Source: Endomychus coccineus (taxonomy: Eukaryota; Arthropoda; Insecta; Coleoptera; Endomychidae). From it: 64,000 bases of DNA. Every line of letters begins with the position of its first letter. Position 1 is the first letter of the stretch. The notes beneath the pieces were generated by a model. That model saw only the letters and a program-made list of their open reading frames with translations, ran no database searches and was not told where the DNA came from. Below, piece after piece: positions 23,041 through 35,800 of this stretch. The DNA lies in contig OY294068.1 of assembly GCA_958510875.1 (NCBI GenBank), positions 69,542,633 to 69,606,632 on the forward strand, read 5' to 3'. Made by a program: the position numbers and the translations under genes.

Positions 23041-23699
23041 CGTGACTTGGACCTCTCTCTTACAAACAACCTTTATATACAACATAACACACTATTTACA
23101 AACATCCTGTATATATATTCAAACAACCAAACTCACAATCACTGATAACGCTATCTCTACCCGATAACACTAATTACAAACACCGAATGCCAATCGCCAG
23201 CATAGACTGGATGCACAGACCGGATATCCTGGCGGGAAAAACTCGCCATCTTAATCTAGGCTGTGTCAAGTCAACGGTCTGACAAGACACACCTCTCCTA
23301 TATATAATATCTAATCTATGGGCACACCCGTTAAGTATGAAGTATGACCAAGGGTCGGACCGATCAGCTGATCGGGTATATTGGTCACATTTCAAACCTG
23401 CCCTCGAAGTTTTTGGAATGGTCAGGCAGAGTCAAGTAGGACGAAATGATCAAAATGAGTTGGAAATTATAACCTACAAAACAAAGTCGTAAAATATTAC
23501 AGTGCTTCACTTCAGACGAATTATTATGGCATACAATAATATGAAGGAATTACACAAAGTGATACCTACTGAAACATAATAGTGGCAATAAATTTGTTGT
23601 ATATTTATCAGATTATGAGATTGACACGGCTGATAAACGTTTGTGTTTGTAGAAATTATGAACTAAAAGTAGGTACTCATTGGAGGGCCATAAAAGGTG

Positions 23700-24222
23700 G
23701 AAATCATAAAACTAATGAGATCTACTTTTGATGTTCACAGTATTGATAATATATTTCCAGATCCAAAATTTTTGGAAGATATTGCAATCACAGGGATATA
23801 CAGTTACCTGCGAAATTTGTGACAGAAAATGGAGAGGATTATAGACAATGTATAAAAAAAATTTGAGTACAGAAAATGCTTCTGGCAGTGGAGCCATCAA
23901 CTGGGAATACTATAGCAAAGTTCAGGAAAAAGTAGCTGAAGATCCTTCTTATAACCCAGTTACAACAATCTCTGCAGGAGTGGAGGCCATAACAAAAGTT
24001 AACAAATATATCCAGAAAGGAGAAATTAATAATGTTGAGACATGTTTAAAGAAAACTAAACTTTCAAAAGAATATATTGAAAGTCAATTCTCTGTTGTCA
24101 ATGAAAATCTCAAAAGTCTTGATGACACAATTAATAAATTAGTAGGTGTACAGGAACGAAGAAATGAAATTTTAGATCGACTGGTTTCAAGTTTGGAAAG
24201 AAACCATTCTCACATTGACTAA
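23700..24222 (+). pseudogene. Myb/SANT-like (MSANTD/MADF-type) DNA-binding protein remnant
   Basis: Just before the open frame 23848-24222 the same reading frame gives TCEICDRKWRGL, a stop, then TMYKKNL, SGSGAINWEYYSKVQEKVAED and PSYNPVTTISAG. This fits the last helix of Myb/SANT-like domains (KWRxLxxxYxxxL) and the linker to a conserved WxYY...V helix. The C-terminal 80 residues are helical and charged (NENLKSLDDTINKLVGVQER), probably a coiled coil. The in-frame TAG at about 23842 breaks it. Such proteins are often Harbinger-type transposon accessory genes or domesticated ones. It lies in the loop between the inverted LTR-like arms. Confidence 0.5.
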
Positions 24223-24533
24223 TCAACATGAAATAGTTGACAAAGTTTTTGATATAATATATATTTTTATTACCCAAATTTACATGATTTTAAAATACAA
24301 ATTAATTTTATTTATTTTCCAAGTTCCTATTTGATGTGTTATAATGATGAATGATTTCAAAATACAAATTAGTTTTATGTTATTTCCTGAGTTCCTATGT
24401 ATTGTTGTATAATGTTGAATGATTTCGAAATAAAAGTATTTAATTATAGTGGATAGATTGCTTTGAATTTTTGGAACTGCCATCATTTAAATTTTCAAAT
24501 TGAATTTAACCCATAGATATTATATATAGGTAC

Positions 24534-26165
24534 TGTTATGATTTCATTTCCTAAACAATAAAATGATAAAATTAGAACTTACCGAACATTGAAAATCAGA
24601 AAAGATTAATAAAAAGATATTATATGGAATTAAATACAATGTTAAAAGTTAAATAATAGTTAGTATAATATAATGAACAATGTAAAACATAATAAACAAC
24701 AATGTAATTGGAATAAAAGTGTAAAACAAGAACTTCAGTGAAAGTGAATAAACGTACAGTGTTACGAAGACAGAAATCATAATTAAAATGATTACAAAAA
24801 CTATCATGAGATAGCACATACTATTGAAAAATGTTATAGATATAAGTTAGGATTAGTAAATTTGAGTTATATAATGTTAAAGAAATGTTATTGATATGTT
24901 ATATTATGTATTGGTTTTTGATAATGGCAACTGTCAAATTTATAATAATTGTAGGAATGATCATATTAATAATAACCTAATCATAGGTTATCTTATACCA
25001 AAGTGTGTGGAAAAATGTAGGCAATATGAATTTAAAAAGAAGGAATCATCATCATTTAAAATAAGTTGAAAATCTCCAATAATTAAAAATTTAAAGAATA
25101 CTAAATTCTGATTGGTCGATGCAATTTTATAGACGTCAGATTAGTAACAATGTAAAAGTTCTGTCAGTTTGCAACAATCAACAAAGCATTCTTGATAGGT
25201 AAAATAAGGACCTCATTGGTTATTTTTGAAAATACTTGGCGTCCTTTTTGAAGGCCTATAAAAGGATTCTGAAGATCAAGCCAAGTCAGTTAGCCATCAA
25301 CATCTGAAGAGTCAAGATACTCAAGCTACTCAAAAGATTTCCATAACCTTAGATTATTGGATAAACATCGGTGAACCCAAGTGTTCCAGTAGCTTCGTAA
25401 GGTTGAAAGTAACCGAAGCAAATAAGTGATTTATACAAGTCAAGTAGTGTTCCCAGTTTTCGAACAAAGTTTTTAAAAGTTTTTATAACCATAATTCACA
25501 AGTAGCATCGTATAATAGTTAGTCTTCGACAACGTTCCAATACATCATTTAAGGTTTTATATCTTTTGAAAAAGAATAAGACAAGTTAACAATTATCAAC
25601 AGTTCCTGATTTCTAAATAAGTAACCACATTGTTTACCTGTGATTTGTGTATAGCAGAGAGATTGTGTACCTACGGGTAAAGTGAATTATCAAATTAATA
25701 AGAAAATCAAGCCAAGTGAACATTGCCTACATTTTTAAAAACATATTCTTGGATATAAACTAAACGTAAGTTTACTTGTTATTTCTCCATTGTATTATTA
25801 TCTGTCTGTAAATCTGAAAGAAAGATTGTAGATTATAACTTTGTAAACAAAGATAAGTAGTAAATAATTGTGAGGTTAGATCCAAAGAGTTCTATATATA
25901 GAACTCTTTGGTTAGATCATAGATCTATTTGAACATAAAATTGTTAAAATTGATACCTGAGATAAAAATAGTCATAGAAATTTAAATATAAAAGTTTTAA
26001 CATTCAAAGAACATTGTGTTTAATTCCATAGATATAAAATAAAAAGGTAAAAGTTCATTATTCAAATCAAAACAAACATAAGATTTAAAATACAAATAAA
26101 AGCTAGCCGGAAGAATTAATAATAATTAATAATTAAATAAGAAACTCATAAGAGTTTAGTTAATA
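24534..26165 (+). mobile_element. LTR-like arm, right, plus orientation
   Basis: Begins TGTTATGATTTCATTTCC at 24534, the same start as the left arm. It can be followed in inverted alignment through aaagctagccgg to about agagtttagttaa near 26165, where it leaves the left arm. The precise 3' end is not clear. No gag-like frame follows; gene B begins 600 bases later. It is best read as a solo LTR or one arm of an inverted pair. Confidence 0.6.
25257..25291 (+). promoter_or_regulatory. TATA box plus initiator in the right LTR-like arm, facing gene B
   Basis: TATAAAAG at 25257-25264 and TCAGTT at 25286-25291, spaced 31 bases from the TATA start to the initiator A. A good splice donor, taaac followed by gtaagt at 25766, lies about 478 bases downstream and is also present in the left arm. 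A transcript from here would run 1.5 kb into the ATG of gene B at 26763. Confidence 0.6.
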
Positions 26166-26762
26166 ATACATATATATAATATCTATGATTTAACCGCAAA
26201 CTTAACCTGTCATTTGGAATGGTGAATTGGGCGTCAAGTCAACCATATGACCAAGCTGGTCCAACCAAAATGGTCAGACGAGTGACTTGACATAGCCCTA
26301 CTTATATGGATGGTTTTTATTTCCATTTCACACTTTCACATAACAGAGAACAAGTAGTAACTGTTTCTACTTGTTCCCTGGTCCCTGGCCCGTGCCGGTG
26401 TTACGTCAAAATATAAATTTTCAACATAATATGAAAAATTTTTAACCGTGTTGATTTAAATTTTTGAATGTGTCAATGCGGAAAAAGTATTGAGTAATAT
26501 CATAGTGAATCCTTTCCAAGGTTTTTTATTGTTATGTGCCCTTTAAGCTGCATGGATAACAATCACTATTTCATCTAAAATTTCCTCTGCTCATAATACT
26601 ATCTTCATAGTTCAGCTTAAAAGCTCTACTTGATTTGTTTTCTTTGAAATTCTGTTATCTCAATTGTAGATAAGAAAGATACCTATAATATTCTATTTAA
26701 CTGACTTCCCTAATGAGAAAATCACAAATTGTGTTACTTTGAAGGGGGAAAACTGAATCATA

Positions 26763-26814
26763 ATGGAAGTTAAACTTATTTCATTGGTGATATGTGTAGT
26801 GCTAGTAGGCGTAG
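26763..26814 (+). CDS. 26-29-p: Gene B exon 1: signal peptide
   Basis: The ATG opens a 17-codon stretch dominated by Leu, Val and Ile after one Lys, a standard secretory signal. The donor is gtaaaa. The intron is only 62 bases. Confidence 0.85.
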
Positions 26815-29800
26815 GTAAAAACAACTGCAATAGGTAACAATGATTTATTGTATTTAATATTATCTTATTCCATTAGTAACATCCGTAAGTGAGAAAGACC
26901 AAACTGCACCAACATGGAGCTCTACATACACTGTAAAGGGTGTGTTGTATCTCCCATACGCTGAAATAAAAGAGCCATTCTACGCATGGTAAGTGTACTG
27001 CAATATTCAATTTTTCGTTTGTTGTTGTATTCATTGCAAATCTATATTAGTTAATAGCATATACTTATCTAATATGACTGATAGTAATAATCTACAGTCT
27101 ATTCATTCTATAAGTACCTACATGTTGGATTATTTTGAAATTTGGAAGAATTATGAGGCTTACTGACTACTCTGATGATGGAAATATTATTAAGCTATTG
27201 CATATAGCTTTTATCGCGGGCTTTGAGCGCGGCGACCGAATCAAAAAAAAAAACAAAAGACAAATACCGTAACGAAAATCTAAAAAAATAAAAAACAAAT
27301 ACCGTAACGAAATATCCTGACACCCACCACTCCGCCTACCATGTAGCTCGGCCGAGCATAAAATTGTCGAAATGTTAACTTTGAACCTTTTAAAAGGTCG
27401 TGATAGCCCCAAACTGGGTCGAAAACGGTTTCGAATTGATTAATTTTCGATAAATCGAATGACGTTCACGTGAGAAGCGCGTAGGTCGCGAGTTAGAAAA
27501 GTGCAAATTTACGGTACATAGAACGTCTTAGCGAGGACTTTTCGCATGCGGTTTTCGCTCCATGTCGTTAGTTTATGAACGGGGCCAACTAAATAGCATA
27601 GTCTTGGGCCCCAAAATGTCGATTAAATAGGAAAATTTAATTAAAACAGTTTGAGGTATTCTCAGCTGTCACCTACTAGCATCTGACGTGCGACGTACGA
27701 AAGGGAATTTTCTTGCTATTTAAATATACCGAAAGCGGGTAAAAGCTAGCGGCCCATAGCCCAAAATACTTTATTACAACTGGCGCCGGCCGCACGGGGT
27801 TCGAAACGGCCCCAAATTAACAAAATAGAGGTAAAATGTATAAACTCTAACTTACGCGCAGCGAGCTCCTCGAGGATATGTCAAAATGATTACGTTCGTA
27901 TCTAATTACATAAGTCGTCTTGCGTTCATGCAATTGTGTTTTCATACAATTCGAACCTTCTAATTTCGATAGGCCACGTGAAAATTCCGGAGCCGGAAGC
28001 GCTATCGAGATCTGAACGTTAAAACTTTCGTATAAAATTGTGTTTACAAGTCAACTGACACTTGTCACCATAGATAACTCTACTACCGGTAGTAGAGTTA
28101 TCTATGCACTTGTCACAGAATACTCTTCATAGAGATCAAGATGATACTCTTTTTTACTCATAATTCGTGAAGATTTTGAAGGGGTAGTGGATGTTTTTCT
28201 GTCCAACTTTTTCCAGTGGCGTAGTGCTATGCAATAGCTTTACCGCGGCAGTCCCCGAGTGCCACACGTATCATTTTTTCTTGGTATCTAAACTAAAAGC
28301 ATACATTCAAGTATTCCTAATATAATAATCAATTCCTGATTGTGAGATATTAATTAATACAACAGTTAATTTTATTTCATTTATTTCCATCAACATACAA
28401 AACAGAACTGCTTCCCAGTTACAAATATCAGCAAACGAAATAATACATAAAAAGAATATAAACATGTGCATCTAACAGATCATCGCACTTTCCACCATCA
28501 ATCAACAATAATAATAAGGAAAAGAAAAACAGTGTTGTAAGCTACAATTAATTATTACTATTTACAAAATATTAGGTATATTCTAGTACATCCATTTATT
28601 AACTATAAACTAGTCTTTCAGGCGGTTTCCGGACCCTTGCAGATTTATTTGGCATTTCTGAATTAAAAAAACTGTCTGCCTCACGAGCGGGATATTTTAA
28701 ATTTAAATCAGCAGTATCTATTCCTGCTCTATTTTCTTTTGAAAACTTATCTTTTAATTCACTTTGAATTTTGGTTTTTCTTATTTGATTGGTATATAAT
28801 TTCTATATTGTTTGTTGTACCAATTATTCTTTCGATAATTGCAGGCATCCTGATATACTTATGTAAATGAAGATAATCCTTTACAATAACCTTTTCCTGA
28901 ACTTAAGAGTTGTATTATTCTTCCACCAAAATATTCAACATGTTCTTGTTGTTTTAAAAACATCCTATATAATTTCTCTCATCGGAAGTTAAGATACTGA
29001 ATCTTGTGTCCGTGAATCTCTACCAAACATCAACTTAACTGGCAATACTCCCGTGGTACTATGAGGTGCATTTCTTTAATCCATTAAAAAATTGTTAATC
29101 ACTACAGTAATGTCCATTTTGGTGTCTACCTAGAGCATTTTTAAGGACATTCTTGATTTTTTTTACCGCGTTCTCAGCAGTCACATTACATTGTGCAAAA
29201 TAAGGTGTTGGTGTAATATGTTGAATGTTAAATGACTCTGAAAATTGTTTAAATTCAAAGCTTGTGAAATTAACGTTTTAGGTATCCGCCCAAATCTACA
29301 AAAGTAGTGTGCAATGCAGTTTTAGTAAAATGTGAACTTATATTAGATCCTTTTTAATGAGCGTCCACTAAGACTAACAAATATTCATTCAAAAAAGGAG
29401 CCATATATTCTTCAGGCCATGTCCAAGGATGTAAATTGAAGGACTAGTTTTATTCGAACAATTTTCACAACTTAATGCTAGTTGTTCTATGTCCTTGTTG
29501 ATGCATTGCCAGTAAAAATATGATCTCGCAATGCCTTTTATCTTTACCACACCAAGACGTAATTTTTTAATTTTCTGGAATAATTATTTGGTTATTCCAA
29601 AGTAAAACATCGTTTTCGATCGTGAGTTCATTTCTGATTGTGCAAAAATATTTCAACTTGGAATCTTTTTTAGCAAATTCCGGCCACTTATGTCTTAGAA
29701 TTTAATGACATTTACTAGAACTTCACTTTTTGTATTTTCTTCAATTAATTTGAAGTTCCCACCGTTTCCCATATTTCGTTTTCGTTTTTCTGAATCGGTA

Positions 29801-32800
29801 AAATAGATAAGAATTTGGCCTCATTTTCAGACTTCACATATTTTATTTTATAGCGATAATTCAATATTCGTGTATCACTGCTCAACGTCTAAGTCGATTT
29901 GCAGAATACTGCGAAATGCCCCTTTTAGGACTAAAAATGACAGGGGGCTTATTGTTGCTAACCAAAGTAAATTCCCGATCATATAAATGTTGTTTGAATT
30001 TGCATAACCCAAAAATAATCTATAATCCTTCTCTTTCTACTAGTGGGTAATTTTTTCTGCTGCAAAAATCGTTAGCGATGCATATGCAATCGGACGTTCA
30101 GCCATTTGCTTAAACAAGCACACCCCATATGGGTTAGCGTCTGTAGTTAATGTCAATTCTAATTCAGGATTGTAGTGAATTAAGCAGTATTTCCTCAATT
30201 TTTTTGGAAAGCTCGTTTGCAATCTTCCAACCATTCCCATTTGTTTTATTTTTAGTAATTTAAGCCTAGGGTTGAGAATTGTGACTAAATTAGGCACAAA
30301 CTGACCATAAGAATTTATATACCCAATAACAAATGTAATTGTTTAACATCTTTCGATATGGGAGCATTATTAATTGCATTAATTTTATCAGGTAACTCAT
30401 CTTTATTCATTACGTACCCGATCTAACTGATATTGTTCTGAAAAAAACTACAGTTATCTAAGCTAACTTTAAGACCTACTTTTTGTAATCTAGTAAGTAA
30501 TTTCTCTGGTCTATTTAAGTGCTCCTCATAATCTTTTCCACAGACAAGAATGTCATCTAAGAAACATACACAGCCTTCGATGTCCTGAGTTAAAAACTCC
30601 ATACGGTAATCTCTGATAGTAATAGAGACCCTGGTGTGTAGCAACAGTAACTAAAACTTTTGATTTTTCATCTAGCAAAATTTGGGCATAAGCTTGCGAA
30701 AGGTCTATTTTTGAAAATATTACCCGACCTTGCAAGTTACAAAAAATGTCTTTAATTCGCAGGAGTGGAAATTGGTCCACTTCTAATACAGGATTAAGTG
30801 TAACCTTAAAGTCACCGCAAATTCTGATATCACCACATTTATGATAACTGAATTTTGTAATTTATTTAATTCTGACTCAACCTTATCTCTAACACCATAA
30901 GCAAACGGTCCTGATCTAATAAATTTCGGTGTTACAATCTCGTCCTTCGATTTTAGCGACCCTGTACCTCTGTTAAAACTTCCTAGACCTGGAGAAAATA
31001 GACAACTGTTTTAGCAGAAATAGTGTATTGTCTTTAATTTGATGACATGAGAAATTTACTTCACTTATTCCAAGATTAAATGACAACATAAAATCTCTAC
31101 CTAGAATCCGTGGACCATCATTTTTGATAACAAATTTTTTTTAAGTATTACTGTAAATTTACACATTCCGCGAGTTAGCATTTGTTGACTTGTATAAACA
31201 TTTAGCGTTTTATCTGATGGTATTAATGAATACTGAGAAAAATGTTCTTTCCCGTATTTATCAGACATAGCATAAATACTAGCTCGAGAGTCTAAAAGAA
31301 ATTTAAATGGTTGTCCATCAATAAATATCAGTAAAAACATTTTTCACTTTTTCGTCAACAGTAGTGAAAGCATCCTCACATTCATTATAATTTTGTACCG
31401 ATATATGCGGTTGAGTTCTTCTGTATTTCTTTGAATAGACTCGGCCTAAATGATTTTTTACACAAATTACATGTATAAATTTTGAAACGGCACATGTGGG
31501 ACTTATGGCTGCCCCTACCACAACACGCATATTTTTCACCCCCACGAATATTGCGTCGATAACGTAGAAGAATGACGTTGCTTCCTTGCTGTCACGTGAT
31601 GAATTGCCGGTTCTGACTTGACCACAACTTTGCCGAAAGTCTCCTCGCCTGCCGTTTCTGCAACTGCAATTTCAACGAAGTTTCCAAAGGAGCAAGTGAT
31701 TTTCTCTTTGAACAGTTTGGACTGGATTTGTGCCTTACCAAATCCGATAATAAACCTATCACGGAGCATCATGTCTAGAATGACCTCAAAAATGCAATTA
31801 AGAGCTAGACTTCTTACTGTTGCTGCCCATTCGTTTTGGGTTTAAATGCTGTATAATATTTTGCACCGGACACAAACATAGATTTTGGTGTTTTGAGATA
31901 CTTGTTGAACATTTCCGTGTGTTCTTTGTATGCCTTATCTTCAGGTAACCTTGGAAGACGTAAATTGTACATACATCAATTTATAAGAATCTTCGTCCAA
32001 GGCATTCAATACATTCGCAGTATTCGCACACTTTTTTTGTATCATATATTACATCATTAACAACAACATAATAATAACGTACAAAACAGAACTGCCTTCC
32101 AGTTGCAAATTATTAGTGATATTATCAAATGTAATAAATATATCACACTGATGATACTCAATTACTCTAGAAATAATAAAATAGTGACAGTCATTATTCT
32201 TAAATATTGATTTGAATTCCTAATACATTTCTGAAATAATGGTGTGGAACCAAACCTAATTAATTAGTATTTAGTATCTAATAAATATTAGATACTGAGT
32301 AAGTTAATGTAGTAAATTGCAGAACTTAAGGAAACAACCATTGCCGAAAACATGTAAGGTGTGTCACAATTTGTTTGTTTAATATTTTATTTATATAATA
32401 ATTATAGTAATATGTCTACTTTAATGTATAAATCTATATTTTATTTGACATCTTCCTTCCTCATGCTATTTTATTGAATTTTATATGTACAGTTGAACTA
32501 AAAAAAGAGTATCTAATCTCTAATCAATCACGACATTGATGTCTATCTGGAGCTAATATCACAAGATAAACATTTTTGTATTATTGTCAAGATGCCTGGA
32601 GATGTAATCTTAGTATGAAGTAGTCTAGACAATTGTATCATACTTAGATGTCCCTCCTACACCTTTGTATAGCTTTGAGATAAAATATTATGATATATTT
32701 TATTGAAAAAGATCTGATCTGTGTACATAAATTCTGAGATTGTTTATTCCGAATATTTTCAGGACTATCTGATCTGATTTACTAGTTGAAAGTGGTATTC

Positions 32801-35800
32801 TATTATTTACAAATCAGATTACAATGATTTTCATATTCTAATTTTTCTTTTCTCTCCTGTTTATCAAGGCACACCTTTAAGTATTAAAAAGTTGTCATTA
32901 GCTAATTAGCTATATAGTAGATTACATCTTATGTTTATTTTCCCAGAAACTGGTTAATTTGACTCACCAAGAAATGTACAAGGGCAAGGAAAATTAATAA
33001 ATTACAAAAACAAACTTTCAAATTACCGATCAACCTGGTATTTCCATAAATATATAAAAATTCAAAAAACTAATCCGCAAATTTAACAAAGTATCCTGCG
33101 GTAAGGTTATTTCTATAGAAAATCCATACGTCTATTTGAGAAATTCGCAAAAACATCAATTACACAATTATTAAAATCTGAAATCACTACAATTAGTGTT
33201 CTCTCCATACTTATGATGGAAAGTGAATTTAGTCTGTCCTACGCCATCGTATTTCTCAAAAAGGTTACAATTCTTTTAAGCATAGAATAGCTGCTTCCAC
33301 TTTAAACACTTGTCATGGGTACAAATTAATTTTAATAATAAAAGTTTCACTAAAACAACCCGTGAGGTTTCGATCTATAAATAATTGCTAATCAACTTGC
33401 TAATAAACGAAAATATTCCCTTCTGTATATAACCGTCAATGCACTTTTCAGTTTAACTTTGTTCAAAATCAATTATTTCTACAGGAGTTTGGAAATGTTT
33501 TGGGTTTTCTTTAATATATTCTACCGAATATGCCTCCATTGCGATCGCTTTATCTTCGCCGATGTTAAATATGAACAACGTGTGAGCGCTGAACGACTGA
33601 ACAAGTCAGTGCATTGGAGCAATGCACGCGAATCTCATAATAAACCTACACGTATCTTCTGTTTCACGTTTCCCGAGTGGTCTCTTTCTAACACATGATT
33701 AACTGGATCACTCCTGGGTGCTATACGGAAATTAAATTAGGTACAGATGTACTGGCGTTATTCTTATTTTGGGTTGCAGGAATGCAGGCTGCAGATTCAA
33801 TTCCGATAATTTTATATTGATATAATAAAATAAAACAATTTTACTATAATTTCGACACTAGCGTGCTATCTTCAACCGATACTAATGCATGAAAATATGA
33901 ATAATCTTGACTATTTATGGTACAATATAAGACACAGGTCACAAGTGGGGTTCCGGTTGGGGAAATACATTGCTACAATAGTAAAATTGAAATTGGATAA
34001 TGAGGTAGAGTTAATATTGTGATAAGGAAATTTTGATACGGAGGTATACTAGGAAGGCACAAGAGGATTATGGGAAATTTTACGTGATCAAGACTTCAAA
34101 CCGAATGCTGTAGTGCACATTTAATTGATTGTTTAAAATTTTATTGTCATTATTTATAATACCTTTGAAAGTTTATATTGATTTTGGTGTGTTTAATTTG
34201 AAACCTCTGGTTATGGAAAATTTTAACTTCATCTAAATTTGAAAAATTGTGCCCCGTTTCTAAAATATGGTTAGCGAAAGATGAATTTGTTTTATTAAGT
34301 CTGAAAGATCGAAAATGTTCTTTATATCTAATTTCTGTATCATGACTAAATCTCCCGATCTCTGAACAGATTAATTTAGATACTCCAGGTTTATTAAACT
34401 TATTTGTTTTATCTTTAACATTGAACAAAAGATTCATACATTAGTATCGTTTGAAGATGACACGCTAGTGTAGAAACTAGTCACGATTTGTTTCTATAAT
34501 GTAAGTAAAAGTGTTTCATTTTATTATATCAATTTGATACATTTTAACATATTAAATTGAGTATTGATATTAGATTCTTATCTATATAGTTAACCTAACT
34601 TTTAAGGGAGTGCACTGCACAAATCAATCCCTATACCGTGAACACGTGGTTTATTGTGGCTCACTTCTAATTATAGTTCACCCAGCAAGTTCAGTATCTT
34701 CATAAAGCCTATAATTTTGCTGGTTGAGGTTTGGTTCAGATCATCTGGTAGGGAATGTGTCTTACCAAATTTGTCTGATCTGATTCTTTCCCGAAATGAG
34801 CACTCACAGAGTACGTGTGCTGCCTTTCATCATGGTCGTGTATGTAGGTTCAAGCTGCTTTGCTCTAAATAGATATGAAGAGGAGATAGGTAAAGTAGGA
34901 CTTCTACAGCAGCAGCTGGTGTGGAACAAATGGCTCCTGCAATAATCAGACATGTTTGTATTTTTAAACTAGTGAACTCGGCTCTGGTCGTGCGCTGTAA
35001 TGCTTTCCACCATAGCGTTAACATGGATAACATGCGTCTGCATGTCCACGGGAATATTCTGGCCTTGTGGATTGTATTTTCCTAATGGGAGTTCCATGCC
35101 AGCTTTGTATCTAGGGGTAATCCCAGAAATTGAGCCTTTTCCGCAAATGGTATAGTTTCACACAGCAGGGAGGTTGAATATTATCCAGCGTCCTCTTCCT
35201 ATTGAGGAAACTTTACTATTTAGTGGGGGATGATGGACATATGCTCCCTCTCACAACAACCTAGTACCGTGTCAAATATCTCTTGCAGAGTGACAGCGAT
35301 CACCTCTCCACATTTGATTTTGATCACAATTATTAGATCATCTGCATATCCCCTGCAGTATTGTGTTTTCAAACATGTTTTACTTATGTATGGTAGTTCA
35401 ACTCTGGCAAGTAGCTGATATATAGAGGGAGCCAGCTAGTACATTGTTAAACCCCCCTTCAATACCTAGGAAGACACCCACCACAATCCCCTTACATTGT
35501 AGGGATTGGGTAATTTTCCCAACCAGCTTCTGAAGTGCTGGTTCGGTTGATTTGCCAGTCTGATGTGCGTACTTCCGAACAGTAAGGGGTTGGGTGCTAC
35601 TCCTGTCGATCCAATAACTTCTCCAGGCTTTTCAGCAGAAATAATGTCAGGTTAATGGGCCTGAGTACCTTGGGACTTCTTTCGTCCTATTTTTAGTATA
35701 TTACCAACCTAATCATCGACCAGCTGGATGGTTTGAAATTTCATGCAAGACTAGCTCTGAATATACATTACGAAGGGTAGTAGAATCTTCACATTGTTTT

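Larger units (their letters stand above)
28380..32345 (-). mobile_element. Degenerate Ty3/gypsy retrotransposon in intron 2
   Basis: Minus-strand gag, protease, RT, RNase H and integrase remnants appear in the standard order, all broken. A word of about 30 bases (gtacaaaacagaactgcc...) is found at 32075-32115 and again, altered, at 28392-28430. This suggests remains of two LTRs at the ends. The precise ends are not visible. Confidence 0.7.
33815..34545 (-). mobile_element. Penelope-like element fragment (family A) with inverted ends
   Basis: The ends 33815-33890 and 34440-34540 are inverted copies of one sequence (ttattttattatatcaat..., then a hammerhead-like motif). Between them the minus frame 34437-34150 encodes [20 protein letters not shown] and [17 protein letters not shown], the conserved part of the GIY-YIG endonuclease of Penelope-like elements. 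The YIGQTGR block itself is missing or altered ([14 protein letters not shown]). Only the 3' part of the element is present. Confidence 0.7.
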
